NCBI RefSeq assembly: GCF_007004765.1
Contig: NZ_VIKR01000007.1
Location: forward strand, 247,393 to 311,392
Direction: 5' to 3'
From: Aliikangiella marina
Lineage (GTDB): Bacteria; Pseudomonadota; Gammaproteobacteria; Enterobacterales; Kangiellaceae
DNA: 64,000 nt
The notes under the pieces are model-generated. The model was not told the DNA's origin and made no database searches. It saw nothing but the letters and a program-made list of their open reading frames with translations. The position numbers were made by a program, and so were the translations under genes. Shown here piece by piece: positions 1 through 10,921 of the stretch (its first letter is position 1; every line of letters starts with the position of its first letter).

Positions 1-581
1 GGGATAAGCAATTATGTGAGGCCGCCGAAGCGATTTCAGAGTATAGAAGGGACGTATTAAAGCAACTATCCCTTGCGTTAGAGTCAATTCTTCAAAGCTT
101 AACTGTAGATTTTAGTAAATTGATTTCGCTTGAGTATTACCCCGGATACTCGAACGACCTCAAAGCGAAATTATTAGATAACCGGTTACTAGATATTAAA
201 TCTGGTAATACTCGCGCTGGACCTCATAAAGCTGATTTAAGAATAAAGATAGAAGGGCATCTCGCCAAGGATTATTTATCAAGAGGCCAAAAAAAGGTAT
301 TAATTAACCTGTTGTATTTAGCTCAAACATTGCTGCTTAAAAATGCGACCGGTAAGGATAGTCTCTTTATAATTGATGACTTTACTTCGGAATTGGATAA
401 CGATAATCAACAGGCTTTATTAACTACCTTGTTCCAGCAAGAGAATGTGCAAATTATTGTTTCTTGTTTGCATCTAGACTCACTCAACTGGTTGAAAACA
501 AGGTATAATATGGCTCATATGTTTCACGTGAAACATGGAACAATCGAACAGTTTCACAACACTTCAAGTGAGCACTCTTAA
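1..581 (+). CDS. recF: DNA replication and repair protein RecF (3' part, 5' end outside window)
   Basis: This is the C-terminal part of RecF, the SMC-like ATPase that helps load RecA at single-strand gaps. The reading frame is open from the first base of the window, so the true start lies upstream; a TTG at 120 is only internal. Visible family marks are GPHKADL, the ABC-type signature LSRGQKK and the Walker B/D-loop segment FIIDDFTSELD. The C-terminal MFHVKHG is typical of gammaproteobacterial RecF. The gene lies 83 bp upstream of gyrB, the standard dnaA-dnaN-recF-gyrB order, so the chromosomal origin is probably just left of the window. The codons for MFHVKH form a parS-like palindrome, listed separately. 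Confidence 0.95.
   Translation, partial: DKQLCEAAEAISEYRRDVLKQLSLALESILQSLTVDFSKLISLEYYPGYSNDLKAKLLDNRLLDIKSGNTRAGPHKADLRIKIEGHLAKDYLSRGQKKVLINLLYLAQTLLLKNATGKDSLFIIDDFTSELDNDNQQALLTTLFQQENVQIIVSCLHLDSLNWLKTRYNMAHMFHVKHGTIEQFHNTSSEHS
519..536. other. parS-like centromere site inside recF
   Basis: The bases ATGTTTCACGTGAAACAT form a perfect 18-bp palindrome. The inner 16 bases (520-535) match the ParB-binding consensus TGTTNCACGTGAAACA known from Bacillus and, with a GG/CC variant, from Pseudomonas. Position beside recF/gyrB is origin-proximal, where parS sites cluster. It overlaps the RecF codons for MFHVKH, so coding and centromere function may share the sequence. Binding by ParB is inferred; no parA or parB lies in the window. 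Confidence 0.8.
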
Positions 582-664
582 ATCGAATGTGGTTGAATAT
601 AATCACTAAAGATGCGTGTGCTTTACGAACAAGAATTGAGAAGAAATAGAAGGTAGATCACTGA

Positions 665-3121
<2,457 letters not shown>

Positions 3122-3138
3122 TTAATCGCAATAAAATT

Positions 3139-3166
3139 AAAAGGGCTCTTTTACGAGCCCTTTTTT
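3139..3166 (+). terminator. Rho-independent terminator after gyrB
   Basis: A 10-bp stem (AAAAGGGCTC at 3139-3148 and GAGCCCTTTT at 3155-3164) with a 6-base loop is followed by a T run. It lies 18 bp after the gyrB stop codon. Its A-rich left flank means it could also stop leftward transcription. Confidence 0.9.
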
Positions 3167-3300
3167 ATATAAGTTTGAAATTAATGTATTTTATGGTAGT
3201 GAGTACTAACTTATAAAAAACTACTCTTTCTGCTTCTAGATAATTTTAGAATTCTTAACGATTGGTAGCTTCAAAGGTCAAAAATTTGCGTTATTTGGTT

Positions 3301-4632
3301 TTAGTTATTTTTTGTGTCAAATGGCAACCAACATTCAGCGATACAACCTTGCTCGTCTTTTCTATTAACTAATTGTAGTGTGCCATCATGAGCTTCGACA
3401 ATTTGCCGGCATAGAAACAAGCCTATGCCACTACCGTGTTCTTTGGTTGTATAGAAAGGCACGAACAAATTATCAGAACTTGGTAAACCGATTCCCGAAT
3501 CGATAATTTGAATTCGAATACCTTGTTGAAATTTTTGCCACTCAATTTTGATGGGGTTATCTATCGCGCTAGCCTCAAAGGCATTTTTCATCAGGTTTAT
3601 TAGCATTTGCTCAAGCTGGTCAGGGTCAGCATTAATTTGTATGGGGTGTGAGTTATTGAGCTCAAATTGACCGTCGACTAATTCGGTGAGTTTTTTTATC
3701 ATCGAGGAAAGTTCTATTGAACTTTTATTTGGGGGGGGGAGTTTAGCTAGGCGGGTATAAGAGTCGGTAAACCGCAGTAAACTATCGCTTCGCTCGTGGA
3801 TTAAGTTTAAGGCTTTTTCAAACCTGTTATGCCACTGGTCGTCTTTTTCATCATCTAGTCGAGTAAGTAAGGTTTGGCTGACTGAGATTAATGAGGCTAA
3901 TGAGTTATTGAGCTCGTGCCCCAAAACTCTAATTAAACGATTCCAAGCATTTCTTTCTTCTTCCCTTAAAGTACGAGATAAATCATTAATCAATACCAGT
4001 GAGAAACGTTTTCCATTTTGAATAAAGAAATTCTTGCGCAACTCCCAACGACCCACTTGACTCGGAAACCAATGCTGAACCACCGTGCCTGACTGATTTT
4101 GTAGGAGTTTTTCAAGGTGAAGTTGGGTGGTGTTTAAGCCAATTAAATCAGTTTTTGGTTTGATGAATAACTGACAACCTTTTTCATTACAGTTTTTTAG
4201 AATATTGTTTCGATCGAATATGAAAACGGGAACATCAAACTCAGCGAGTAACTTATCGAGTAAAATATTGGCCTCTACATCGAGTAAGCGTTTTTGTTGG
4301 TGTTGTTCAGCGAATAAATTAACCTCTCGATAAACTTCGCTCCATGCGCTATTTTCATCTTTAGAAGCGATACGTAGACTATAATCGCCGAGTCTCAAAC
4401 TTTCGATTACATTCGCCAGGCTGAAAAAATGTCGAACTAGTTCGTTTTTTACATGAAAAGCAACATATAACCAAATCGTTATCAGAAAAGGGATAGCGGT
4501 CAAAAATGCGAGACGACTTACTTCAAGCTTCCATAATAGAAAGATAATAATCGCAACAAAGATAAGTCCGGATACAAATACCCAACGAAAGACTTTTGCT
4601 TCCAAACTGGTTGATGTTTTAGTTTTATTCAA
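3301..4632 (-). CDS. Membrane sensor histidine kinase (NtrY/NtrB-like)
   Basis: Likely partner kinase of the sigma-54 response regulator just upstream. Two hydrophobic segments near residues 17-37 and 40-60 are followed by a HAMP/coiled linker, a PAS-like region (about 115-215), and the H-box GHELNNS with His239. The ATPase core has N-box NLMKNAFEAS and G-boxes DSGIGL and GSGIGL near 378-405. There is almost no periplasmic loop between the two membrane segments, so it probably senses the membrane or the cytoplasm. The start is TTG; no in-frame ATG is near. It lies 15 bp after the regulator gene and ends the export operon. Confidence 0.9.
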   Translation of the reverse strand: MNKTKTSTSLEAKVFRWVFVSGLIFVAIIIFLLWKLEVSRLAFLTAIPFLITIWLYVAFHVKNELVRHFFSLANVIESLRLGDYSLRIASKDENSAWSEVYREVNLFAEQHQQKRLLDVEANILLDKLLAEFDVPVFIFDRNNILKNCNEKGCQLFIKPKTDLIGLNTTQLHLEKLLQNQSGTVVQHWFPSQVGRWELRKNFFIQNGKRFSLVLINDLSRTLREEERNAWNRLIRVLGHELNNSLASLISVSQTLLTRLDDEKDDQWHNRFEKALNLIHERSDSLLRFTDSYTRLAKLPPPNKSSIELSSMIKKLTELVDGQFELNNSHPIQINADPDQLEQMLINLMKNAFEASAIDNPIKIEWQKFQQGIRIQIIDSGIGLPSSDNLFVPFYTTKEHGSGIGLFLCRQIVEAHDGTLQLVNRKDEQGCIAECWLPFDTKNN

Positions 4633-4647
4633 TGGACTAATTGTCGG

Positions 4648-6018
4648 TTATCCCTTTACATCATATTGGATCGAGTCACCATACTTTTCTAAACGTCGAT
4701 ATAAAGCAGCTCGAGATATACCTAGTTGATCTGCAGCTAGTTGAATATTGCCGTTATTTTTTTCTAATGCTGTAGAAATTAATAAATGCTCGGCTTGTTC
4801 AAGGGTCATATCGGTTAGCTCGACTTTTGGTAATGTCGAGTCTAAACCAAGATCCGAGACAGCTATTTTGGTATCGTTTGCCATTAAAACGGCGCGTTCA
4901 ATTGAATGGGACAATTCGCGTACGTTACCTGGCCAATGATATTTTTCTAATGCTCTTTTGGCGGGTTCAGATAAAGACAGCTCAGATCGTCGGTACTTTG
5001 CTTTAAGCTGTTGTAAAAAAAGTTCTGATATTGGAATAATGTCTTCGGCTCTATTTCTCAAGGCGGGGATTTCAATCGAAATAGTATTGAGTCGATAGAG
5101 TAGATCTTGCCTAAATCGACCTGCTTCAATTTCACTATCAAAATCAACGTTACTGGCTGATATCACCCGAACATCGGCTCGTTTGGTTTTTGAAGAGCCT
5201 AGTTGTTCAAATTCACCCGATTCGAGAACTCGGAGTAATTTGGCCTGAAGCGCTTTTGGGATATTAGCGATTTCATCAAGAAACAATGTACCCTTGTCAG
5301 CCATTTCAAAGCGGCCCATTCTGTTGGCCTTGGCATCGGTAAATGCGCCTTTTTGATGTCCAAATAATTCGCTCTCAAACAAGGAGTCAGACAATGCTCC
5401 CATATTAACACTGACCAATGGTGCCTCTTTTCGTAAACTCAAGTTATGGATGAGACTCGCGAACAAACTTTTACCAACACCACTCTCGCCAGTTAACAAT
5501 ATGTTCGCGTCACTCGCTGCAGTACGCTCGATGATCTGCATAACTGGTCGCATACTGGGGGCATTGGCTATTACGCTGGTCGAGCTATTATCTTGTTTGT
5601 TTAATTCAGATAATCGCTGATTAGTGAGTTTTTCGTGCGCCAGTGAAATCTGATTGTCGAGTAATGAAAGTAACCTGCTATTGTTCCATGGCTTTTCAAT
5701 AAAATCATTCGCGCCTAACTTCATCGCTTTGACACTTAATTCAATATTTGCCCAAGCGGTCATGACGATAATAGGAACATCCGTGTCACGCTTTCGAATT
5801 TGCTGGATAAGTTCTATGCCTTCGTCACCCGACGTGGTGTCTTTGGCATAATTCATATCCATAATGAAGGCATCAAAACTTTCATTTTCGATTAACGAGA
5901 TAACCGTATTCGGTGACTCAGCTTCAGTTATTTGATAGCCCTCTGGTTCAAGGAGCAAACTGAGTGAGTCGCGAATATGTGCTTGATCATCTGCAATCAA
6001 AATCCGGCTTGCGGGCAT
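4648..6018 (-). CDS. Sigma-54-dependent response regulator (NtrC family)
   Basis: Three domains are visible. A receiver carries phosphoacceptor Asp54 (IMDMNY) and the EKPW lysine. An AAA+ domain has Walker A GESGVGKS and ESELFGHQKGAFTDA, and a C-terminal Fis-type helix-turn-helix ends in GISRAALYRRLEKYG. The sigma-54 contact loop reads GAFTDA instead of GAFTGA. I chose the ATG at 6018 because AAGGA sits 7 bases ahead of it; an ATG at 6033 overlaps the permease stop but has no ribosome site. The gene lies between an ABC permease and a histidine kinase. A sigma-54 promoter precedes the whole operon, so it probably activates its own transcription. Confidence 0.92.
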   Translation of the reverse strand: MPASRILIADDQAHIRDSLSLLLEPEGYQITEAESPNTVISLIENESFDAFIMDMNYAKDTTSGDEGIELIQQIRKRDTDVPIIVMTAWANIELSVKAMKLGANDFIEKPWNNSRLLSLLDNQISLAHEKLTNQRLSELNKQDNSSTSVIANAPSMRPVMQIIERTAASDANILLTGESGVGKSLFASLIHNLSLRKEAPLVSVNMGALSDSLFESELFGHQKGAFTDAKANRMGRFEMADKGTLFLDEIANIPKALQAKLLRVLESGEFEQLGSSKTKRADVRVISASNVDFDSEIEAGRFRQDLLYRLNTISIEIPALRNRAEDIIPISELFLQQLKAKYRRSELSLSEPAKRALEKYHWPGNVRELSHSIERAVLMANDTKIAVSDLGLDSTLPKVELTDMTLEQAEHLLISTALEKNNGNIQLAADQLGISRAALYRRLEKYGDSIQYDVKG

Positions 6019-6032
6019 ATCTTTATCCTTCA

Positions 6033-8429
6033 TTATTCGTAATGCAGCGCTTGCTGTGGGTGTATTCTTGTTGCACGACGCGCTGGAAGCCAGGTCGCAA
6101 TAATACCGACGAATACTAAAACTAAAGGTACCGCAGCAAATGTTATCGGATCAAAAATCTTCACGCCATACAACACACTAGCAAGAAACTGACCGAAAAT
6201 AAATGCCATTAAAACGCCGACGACCGCGCCGATAATAACAGGCTTTGACGCATTCCAAACTATCCAACGTCGGATTAGCGCAGGGCGGGCGCCAATAGCC
6301 ATTCTAATCCCTATCTCGCTGGTTCTTTGACTAACCATATTATCACTAATGCCATAAACACCAATACTGGCGAGTAGTAATGCCACGCCTGCAAAAACGC
6401 TTAACACGATTAATATTAATCTTTCCCCAACGATTGAGCCTTCAGTTAAGTCTTGCATGGTTTCAAGCAATATCATCGGTGCTGTTGCTTGTTTTTCGAT
6501 AGATGTTTTAAGCATCATACTTTTTATTGTAGCGACATTCGCATTGCTATTAGTCTTGACCAATAGGGACATTCCCGGGTAATTATGTTGTGTAACGGGT
6601 AAAAAGAATTCTGGTAATGGGACGGCCCGTAGTCCTCTATGTTTAACATTACCGACAACCCCCACGATTCGATGATCACCGCCCATCCATTTTGGTAAAG
6701 TTAACGTTTTGCCGATTGCGACTTCATTTGGCCAAATCGTTTTAGCTAAATAGTCGTTAATGACGACAACTTTAGGGCCGTTTGCAGTATCTCGGTAATC
6801 AAACTCGCGACCCGCCAAAATAGGTACTTCCAAAAGTGAAAAATAGTCGGCTGTTATCGAGCGAACTGATGCAGTTGGCTCTTCACCTCGAGGAACAACT
6901 GGGGCGCCTTGATAGGAGTAATTTACTGGGTAATCGATACCTGTCATACCCATCGGCATTGTAGAGCTTGCTGCCACGGCGATCACTTCTGGTTGATTTT
7001 TAATGGTTTCAACTAGATCTAACCAATAGCTATGACGATTGGGTTGAGGTTTAAAGTTATCAGGTAACCATACATGTCCAGTGACAATATTTTGTGTGTT
7101 AAAACCTGTATCTTGATCGGCCAGATTGATATAGCTGCGAATTAACAAACCGGCACAGACCAATAAAACAACAGCGATGCCAACTTCACTCGATACCATA
7201 AAACGACGCACCTTCTGACTATTTTTATCCCCCGTCATTTTCTGGCCCGCTTGCTTAATGGCATCCGTTAACTTGTTAGGGTTAACCAATGAATAAGCCG
7301 GAATTAAAGCAGTTGTTAAGGCTGAAATACTGATTAGTGCTAAAGCAGCAAGAACCGCGGTTTGGTCTAAGCTAATTTCATGCAGTCTTGGTAAACGAGA
7401 TCCCATTAATTCTCGAATCCACTCTAACGACCATGCGGCCAATAAAAGTCCGGCTAATCCGCCAATGAGACAAAATAATGCACTCTCAGTAATTAACTGA
7501 CGTAAAAGACGACCTCGGGAAGCGCCTACCGAAACACGTACAGCAAACTCTTGGACTCTATTGGTGTATTGTGCGAAGGTCAGGTTAGCGACATTTAATA
7601 CCGCTATTAAAAATACTGCTAAAACCGCTGCCAGTAATAAGTACAAAGATTGCTTTGAATTTCCTACGATACTCTCGAGAACCGTTGTATATTTGATTTC
7701 CCATACACTGTCTTTCTCACCCAATATCTCATCTACGATTCGTTCAATAGCCATTGATTGTTGTTTGGCTTGTTCGGTGCTCAGGCCTGTTTTAAGACGA
7801 CCGACGATTTGTACAGGGCGATCAAGTTTATTTATTGGCTTCCAAACTTCAATAGAGGTAAATCCAGTCGAAGAATAATTTAGTGGCATCACACCTAAAA
7901 CGTTATAGTCTCTGTTATCCAACTTGATCACGCGTGACAAAATATTTGGGTCGCCAGCGAACTCCTTTTGCCACATGTTATAGCTGATTACGACGGATTG
8001 AGTATTTAAATCTTTTGCTTCGTACCAGCGTCCGATTATTGGTTTAACGCCATGCATAGACAGAAAGTTTTGACTGGTGATCAATACCGTATAAGGTGTT
8101 TGTATATCACCTTTGCCAAGAGTTACTTGGTTGTAGGCGTAATAAGCAAGTTCTTGCAATGGACTATCAAGCTTTTCAATTCTTTCAACAAAACTGATAT
8201 CTGTTCTTCCGCTTAGTTCACCGGTTTTTTTGTTCTCTAAAGTCACATAAACTAACTCATGGGCATCGACAAATGGCAGCGGTTTTAACAACACGCTATT
8301 GACCAAAGTAAACATAGCTGTTGTCACTCCGATCCCCATCGCTAGGGTCAATATCGCGATAAATGAGAATGTTGGATTGGCTCTTAAGCTCCGAAATCCA
8401 AAACGAATGTCTTCAAATAAACGTTCCAT
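6033..8429 (-). CDS. ABC transporter permease, duplicated MacB/FtsX type (ADOP-like)
   Basis: This is an inner-membrane permease of 798 residues. It has two copies of the MacB_PCD plus FtsX arrangement, eight predicted membrane helices in all, each half with a large periplasmic domain. The start MERLFEDIRFGFRSLRANP is characteristic of the family first catalogued as acidobacterial duplicated orphan permeases. Unlike true orphans it has its own ATPase and fusion protein directly upstream, 9 bp away. Such systems act mechanically on periplasmic substrates such as peptides, lipids or antibiotics. The substrate cannot be read from sequence. The start has AGGAG at 6 bases. Confidence 0.92.
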   Translation of the reverse strand: MERLFEDIRFGFRSLRANPTFSFIAILTLAMGIGVTTAMFTLVNSVLLKPLPFVDAHELVYVTLENKKTGELSGRTDISFVERIEKLDSPLQELAYYAYNQVTLGKGDIQTPYTVLITSQNFLSMHGVKPIIGRWYEAKDLNTQSVVISYNMWQKEFAGDPNILSRVIKLDNRDYNVLGVMPLNYSSTGFTSIEVWKPINKLDRPVQIVGRLKTGLSTEQAKQQSMAIERIVDEILGEKDSVWEIKYTTVLESIVGNSKQSLYLLLAAVLAVFLIAVLNVANLTFAQYTNRVQEFAVRVSVGASRGRLLRQLITESALFCLIGGLAGLLLAAWSLEWIRELMGSRLPRLHEISLDQTAVLAALALISISALTTALIPAYSLVNPNKLTDAIKQAGQKMTGDKNSQKVRRFMVSSEVGIAVVLLVCAGLLIRSYINLADQDTGFNTQNIVTGHVWLPDNFKPQPNRHSYWLDLVETIKNQPEVIAVAASSTMPMGMTGIDYPVNYSYQGAPVVPRGEEPTASVRSITADYFSLLEVPILAGREFDYRDTANGPKVVVINDYLAKTIWPNEVAIGKTLTLPKWMGGDHRIVGVVGNVKHRGLRAVPLPEFFLPVTQHNYPGMSLLVKTNSNANVATIKSMMLKTSIEKQATAPMILLETMQDLTEGSIVGERLILIVLSVFAGVALLLASIGVYGISDNMVSQRTSEIGIRMAIGARPALIRRWIVWNASKPVIIGAVVGVLMAFIFGQFLASVLYGVKIFDPITFAAVPLVLVFVGIIATWLPARRATRIHPQQALHYE

Positions 8430-8438
8430 AATAATCTC

Positions 8439-9158
8439 CTATTGATTTGCCGCCATTGGGTGCATAGGAATTTGTTCATCGACCATTTTGCCGTCGAACA
8501 GCTGAATGACGCGATCAGCGAGATCCGCATATCGCGTATCATGGGTGACCATACAAATCGTTGTTCCTTGCTCATTTAACTCGTTCAACAATTGAATAAC
8601 AGCTTCACCATTTTTTGAATCCAAATTTCCGGTAGGCTCATCAGCCAGCAATAATGTGGGTTCACAGACGAGAGCCCGTGCAACGGCAACACGTTGTTGT
8701 TGGCCACCTGATAATTGACCACGAAAGTGTCTTTGCCGATGCGCCATACCGACTTTTTCAAGCGCGGTTTCGACTTTACGTTTACGCGCTTCTCGACTGA
8801 GGTCGTTGCGATAAGTTAGGGGTAGCTCGACGTTTTCAAAAACACTAAGGTCGCCTATCAGATTAAAAGCTTGAAACACAAAGCCGATTGACTTACAGCG
8901 CAACAACGCTCGTTGATCGAGATCTAAGTCTTCTGTTGATTCTCCGTTAATTCGATAACTACCAACAGTAGGCACGTCAAGTAACCCTAGAATAGAAAGT
9001 AACGTAGATTTTCCGCACCCCGAAGGTCCCGCTATTGAAATAAACTCGCCTTCTTTAATATCAAATTGGATTTCAGATAGTGCATGAGTTTCAATTTCAT
9101 CAGTGCGAAAAATTTTGCCGACATTTTGTAAAGAGATAATCGGATGTGAAGTTGTCAT
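8439..9158 (-). CDS. ABC transporter ATP-binding protein (MacB/LolD type)
   Basis: This 239-residue nucleotide-binding subunit has Walker [11 protein letters not shown]-loop [10 protein letters not shown], signature LSGGQQQR, Walker B LLLADEP and the His switch MVTHD. Sequence type and neighbours place it in the MacB/LolD group of mechanotransmission exporters. It should energise the duplicated permease that follows after 9 bp. AGGAG precedes the ATG by 6 bases. It is the second gene of the leftward operon after the membrane fusion protein. Confidence 0.95.
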   Translation of the reverse strand: MTTSHPIISLQNVGKIFRTDEIETHALSEIQFDIKEGEFISIAGPSGCGKSTLLSILGLLDVPTVGSYRINGESTEDLDLDQRALLRCKSIGFVFQAFNLIGDLSVFENVELPLTYRNDLSREARKRKVETALEKVGMAHRQRHFRGQLSGGQQQRVAVARALVCEPTLLLADEPTGNLDSKNGEAVIQLLNELNEQGTTICMVTHDTRYADLADRVIQLFDGKMVDEQIPMHPMAANQ

Positions 9159-9180
9159 GAGGTTCTCCTGAATTCTAAAA

Positions 9181-10437
9181 CTATTGTGTTATTTTGATTG
9201 AACTATGCTGATCAAATTCTGACATATCAGAGACGATCACTGCGTCGCCATCTTGTAAACCTGCAATTACTTGAATAGAAGAAACAGAGGCTTTTCCTAG
9301 TTGAATTTTGCGTAGTTCTGCAAAGTCTTGATTAGCGCTTAAAGTAAATAGTCGTGTTTCACTCAACGCTGCAGTTCCGGCAGGTCGATCAATGTATAAA
9401 GTGTTTGGAATATTTTCGACAATAATCGTGCCGGTTACACTTAAATCAGGACGAGCCCCTTTGGGTAATTTACCAATTAATTCTACATCAATTAAAACAT
9501 TGCCATTTTGTACTCTTGGATCAATGCGTTTCACTAGGCCATCAACCAACCCATTTCTTGTATCAATTGTTACCGGAAAATCGAGTTGTAAATCTTGAAC
9601 CATATTTTCTTGGATTTGTAACTCTGCCATCAGTGAGTCCGGACGTGCCACACGGGCAATATTTCCGCCGACATTAATTCTTTGGCCAACGTCAACTGAA
9701 ATTTGCTGTAGTACCCCTTCAATATCCGCGGTAATTGTCAGTGCGCGGATCTGAGTTTGAAAAAGATTAACCATATTTTTAAATTTACGCACATTAGCGC
9801 GTTCCGCAATCAATTTCGCTTCTACCACATCGGCTCGGCGTTTTTGAGATTTTAGTCTAATGGCCAACTCTGTTTGTTTTTGCTGTGTACTCAGTTGTGT
9901 ATTGGCGAAGTCGATAGCAGAAACAATATTTTTTTCCGCTAATGGTCGCTCTGCTTTTTCTTTAAGTTTTGCAGATTCCAAAGCCATTTTAGCTTGAGTA
10001 ACATAGAGCTCCTGTTCGAGTGTTTGTTCTTGCAATTGCGCTTCCAAGGCGAGTAAATTTGCTTCGGCAGCATCGAGTTCCCAGATGGCTTGTTGTAACT
10101 GGCTAACCAGCTCTGGATTCGATAATTCTGCTATCACAGTATCATTGGTGACATAAGCGCCTGGCTTGACCAAGATTCTTTCTACTCGTCCGGCAGACGC
10201 AGCGGCAATCCAGCGAATTTCTGAAGGGACCAACACACCAACACCACGAACCTCACGAACGAACTCTCCTTGTTTAACTTGGCTAATCCACACATCGGTT
10301 TGGTTTACGGTTGGTACAGCAACATCCAAGAAACGGGTTGAAAAAAGTACCGCAATAAGTAGCCCTCCAATTAGTAGACCTTTTTTCAATGAAGGTGTAA
10401 CGATACGTTTTTTAGTTTTTACTACAGGAATGTCCAT
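9181..10437 (-). CDS. Periplasmic adaptor (HlyD/MacA-like membrane fusion protein)
   Basis: First gene of the operon. An N-terminal membrane anchor (about 17-37) leads to a lipoyl-like half motif, a long alpha-hairpin rich in A/E/Q/L (about 115-220), the second lipoyl half and a beta-barrel domain. These are the parts of membrane fusion proteins that bridge an inner-membrane ABC permease to an outer-membrane channel. No TolC-like channel gene is nearby, so a shared TolC is likely. GGAGG lies 8 bases before the ATG. The operon promoter is about 55 bp upstream. Confidence 0.92.
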   Translation of the reverse strand: MDIPVVKTKKRIVTPSLKKGLLIGGLLIAVLFSTRFLDVAVPTVNQTDVWISQVKQGEFVREVRGVGVLVPSEIRWIAAASAGRVERILVKPGAYVTNDTVIAELSNPELVSQLQQAIWELDAAEANLLALEAQLQEQTLEQELYVTQAKMALESAKLKEKAERPLAEKNIVSAIDFANTQLSTQQKQTELAIRLKSQKRRADVVEAKLIAERANVRKFKNMVNLFQTQIRALTITADIEGVLQQISVDVGQRINVGGNIARVARPDSLMAELQIQENMVQDLQLDFPVTIDTRNGLVDGLVKRIDPRVQNGNVLIDVELIGKLPKGARPDLSVTGTIIVENIPNTLYIDRPAGTAALSETRLFTLSANQDFAELRKIQLGKASVSSIQVIAGLQDGDAVIVSDMSEFDQHSSIKITQ

Positions 10438-10501
10438 GTTAATCCTCCGGTCGTCGGATGATAGTTAGACCCGACCCTTTTGTTGATTTGTTAACGACAG
10501 T

Positions 10502-10517
10502 TGCGAATCCTGTGCCA
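10502..10517 (-). promoter_or_regulatory. Sigma-54 (-24/-12) promoter of the export/two-component operon
   Basis: Read leftwards the bases are TGGCACAGGATTCGCA. The GG of the -24 element and the GC of the -12 element have the exact 10-bp spacing, and TGGCAC is a full consensus -24 box. Only one base of the -12 TTGCA box differs. The start site would fall near 10491, giving a leader of about 54 bases before the adaptor gene. An AT-rich tract lies just upstream. The operon encodes a sigma-54 activator, which supports the assignment. Confidence 0.8.
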
Positions 10518-10608
10518 AAAAAGAAAAAAATTATTAAGTTACTGTTTTTAATAATAAAATTCTCCTATTTACGAATTTGTTGCTAATCAAGAAAGTGTTA
10601 TAGTGTTC

Positions 10609-10635
10609 GATTTCGTAAAACCCCTTTACGGAATC
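10609..10635. promoter_or_regulatory. Candidate upstream activator site for the NtrC-type regulator
   Basis: An inverted repeat with 11-bp arms (GATTTCGTAAA and TTTACGGAATC, one mismatch) surrounds the 5 bases ACCCC. Its centre is about 130 bp upstream of the predicted sigma-54 start site, the usual range for NtrC-family enhancers. A related single half-site, TTTACGAAT, lies at 10568-10576. That the encoded regulator binds here is inferred. Confidence 0.55.
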
Positions 10636-10832
10636 AGTACATAGTCTGGCTAATCAACTAACTATCCGCTTGAATGGTGGGTCGGAATGGTGGGTTGGAT
10701 GACCGGTTTGGAATTGATTGAAAGGGGGAAACTGAAATTTGAAGCGGATCATATTTAATTCAGTTCAGGTTTAATTCCGATCGGAAAAAGTCTGAAACAA
10801 AGTTTAATTGGTGATCGGTTTTTTTATTAAAT

Positions 10833-10849
10833 GATATGTTGTAACATTT
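10833..10849 (+). promoter_or_regulatory. Zur-type box upstream of the M1 peptidase gene
   Basis: The bases GATATGTTGTAACATTT contain the perfect palindrome ATGTTGTAACAT and resemble the Zur operator of gammaproteobacteria (GAAATGTTATANNATAACATTTC type). The same pattern recurs at 13921 and 18975, and a zur gene lies at 24.4 kb. It sits about 73 bp before the start codon, a fitting place for repression by zinc-loaded Zur. Confidence 0.65.
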
Positions 10850-10921
10850 TGGTCGTTTTGGGTGAAATCGGTAATCCTAGGCATAACACTTAGGTTGCGC
10901 AGTTATTAAGGGTAGATAAGA

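Noticed and set aside
10166..10468. Open frame on the plus strand opposite the adaptor gene
   Set aside because: It lies opposite a clear membrane fusion protein gene and its product shows no family pattern or ribosome site; it is a shadow frame.
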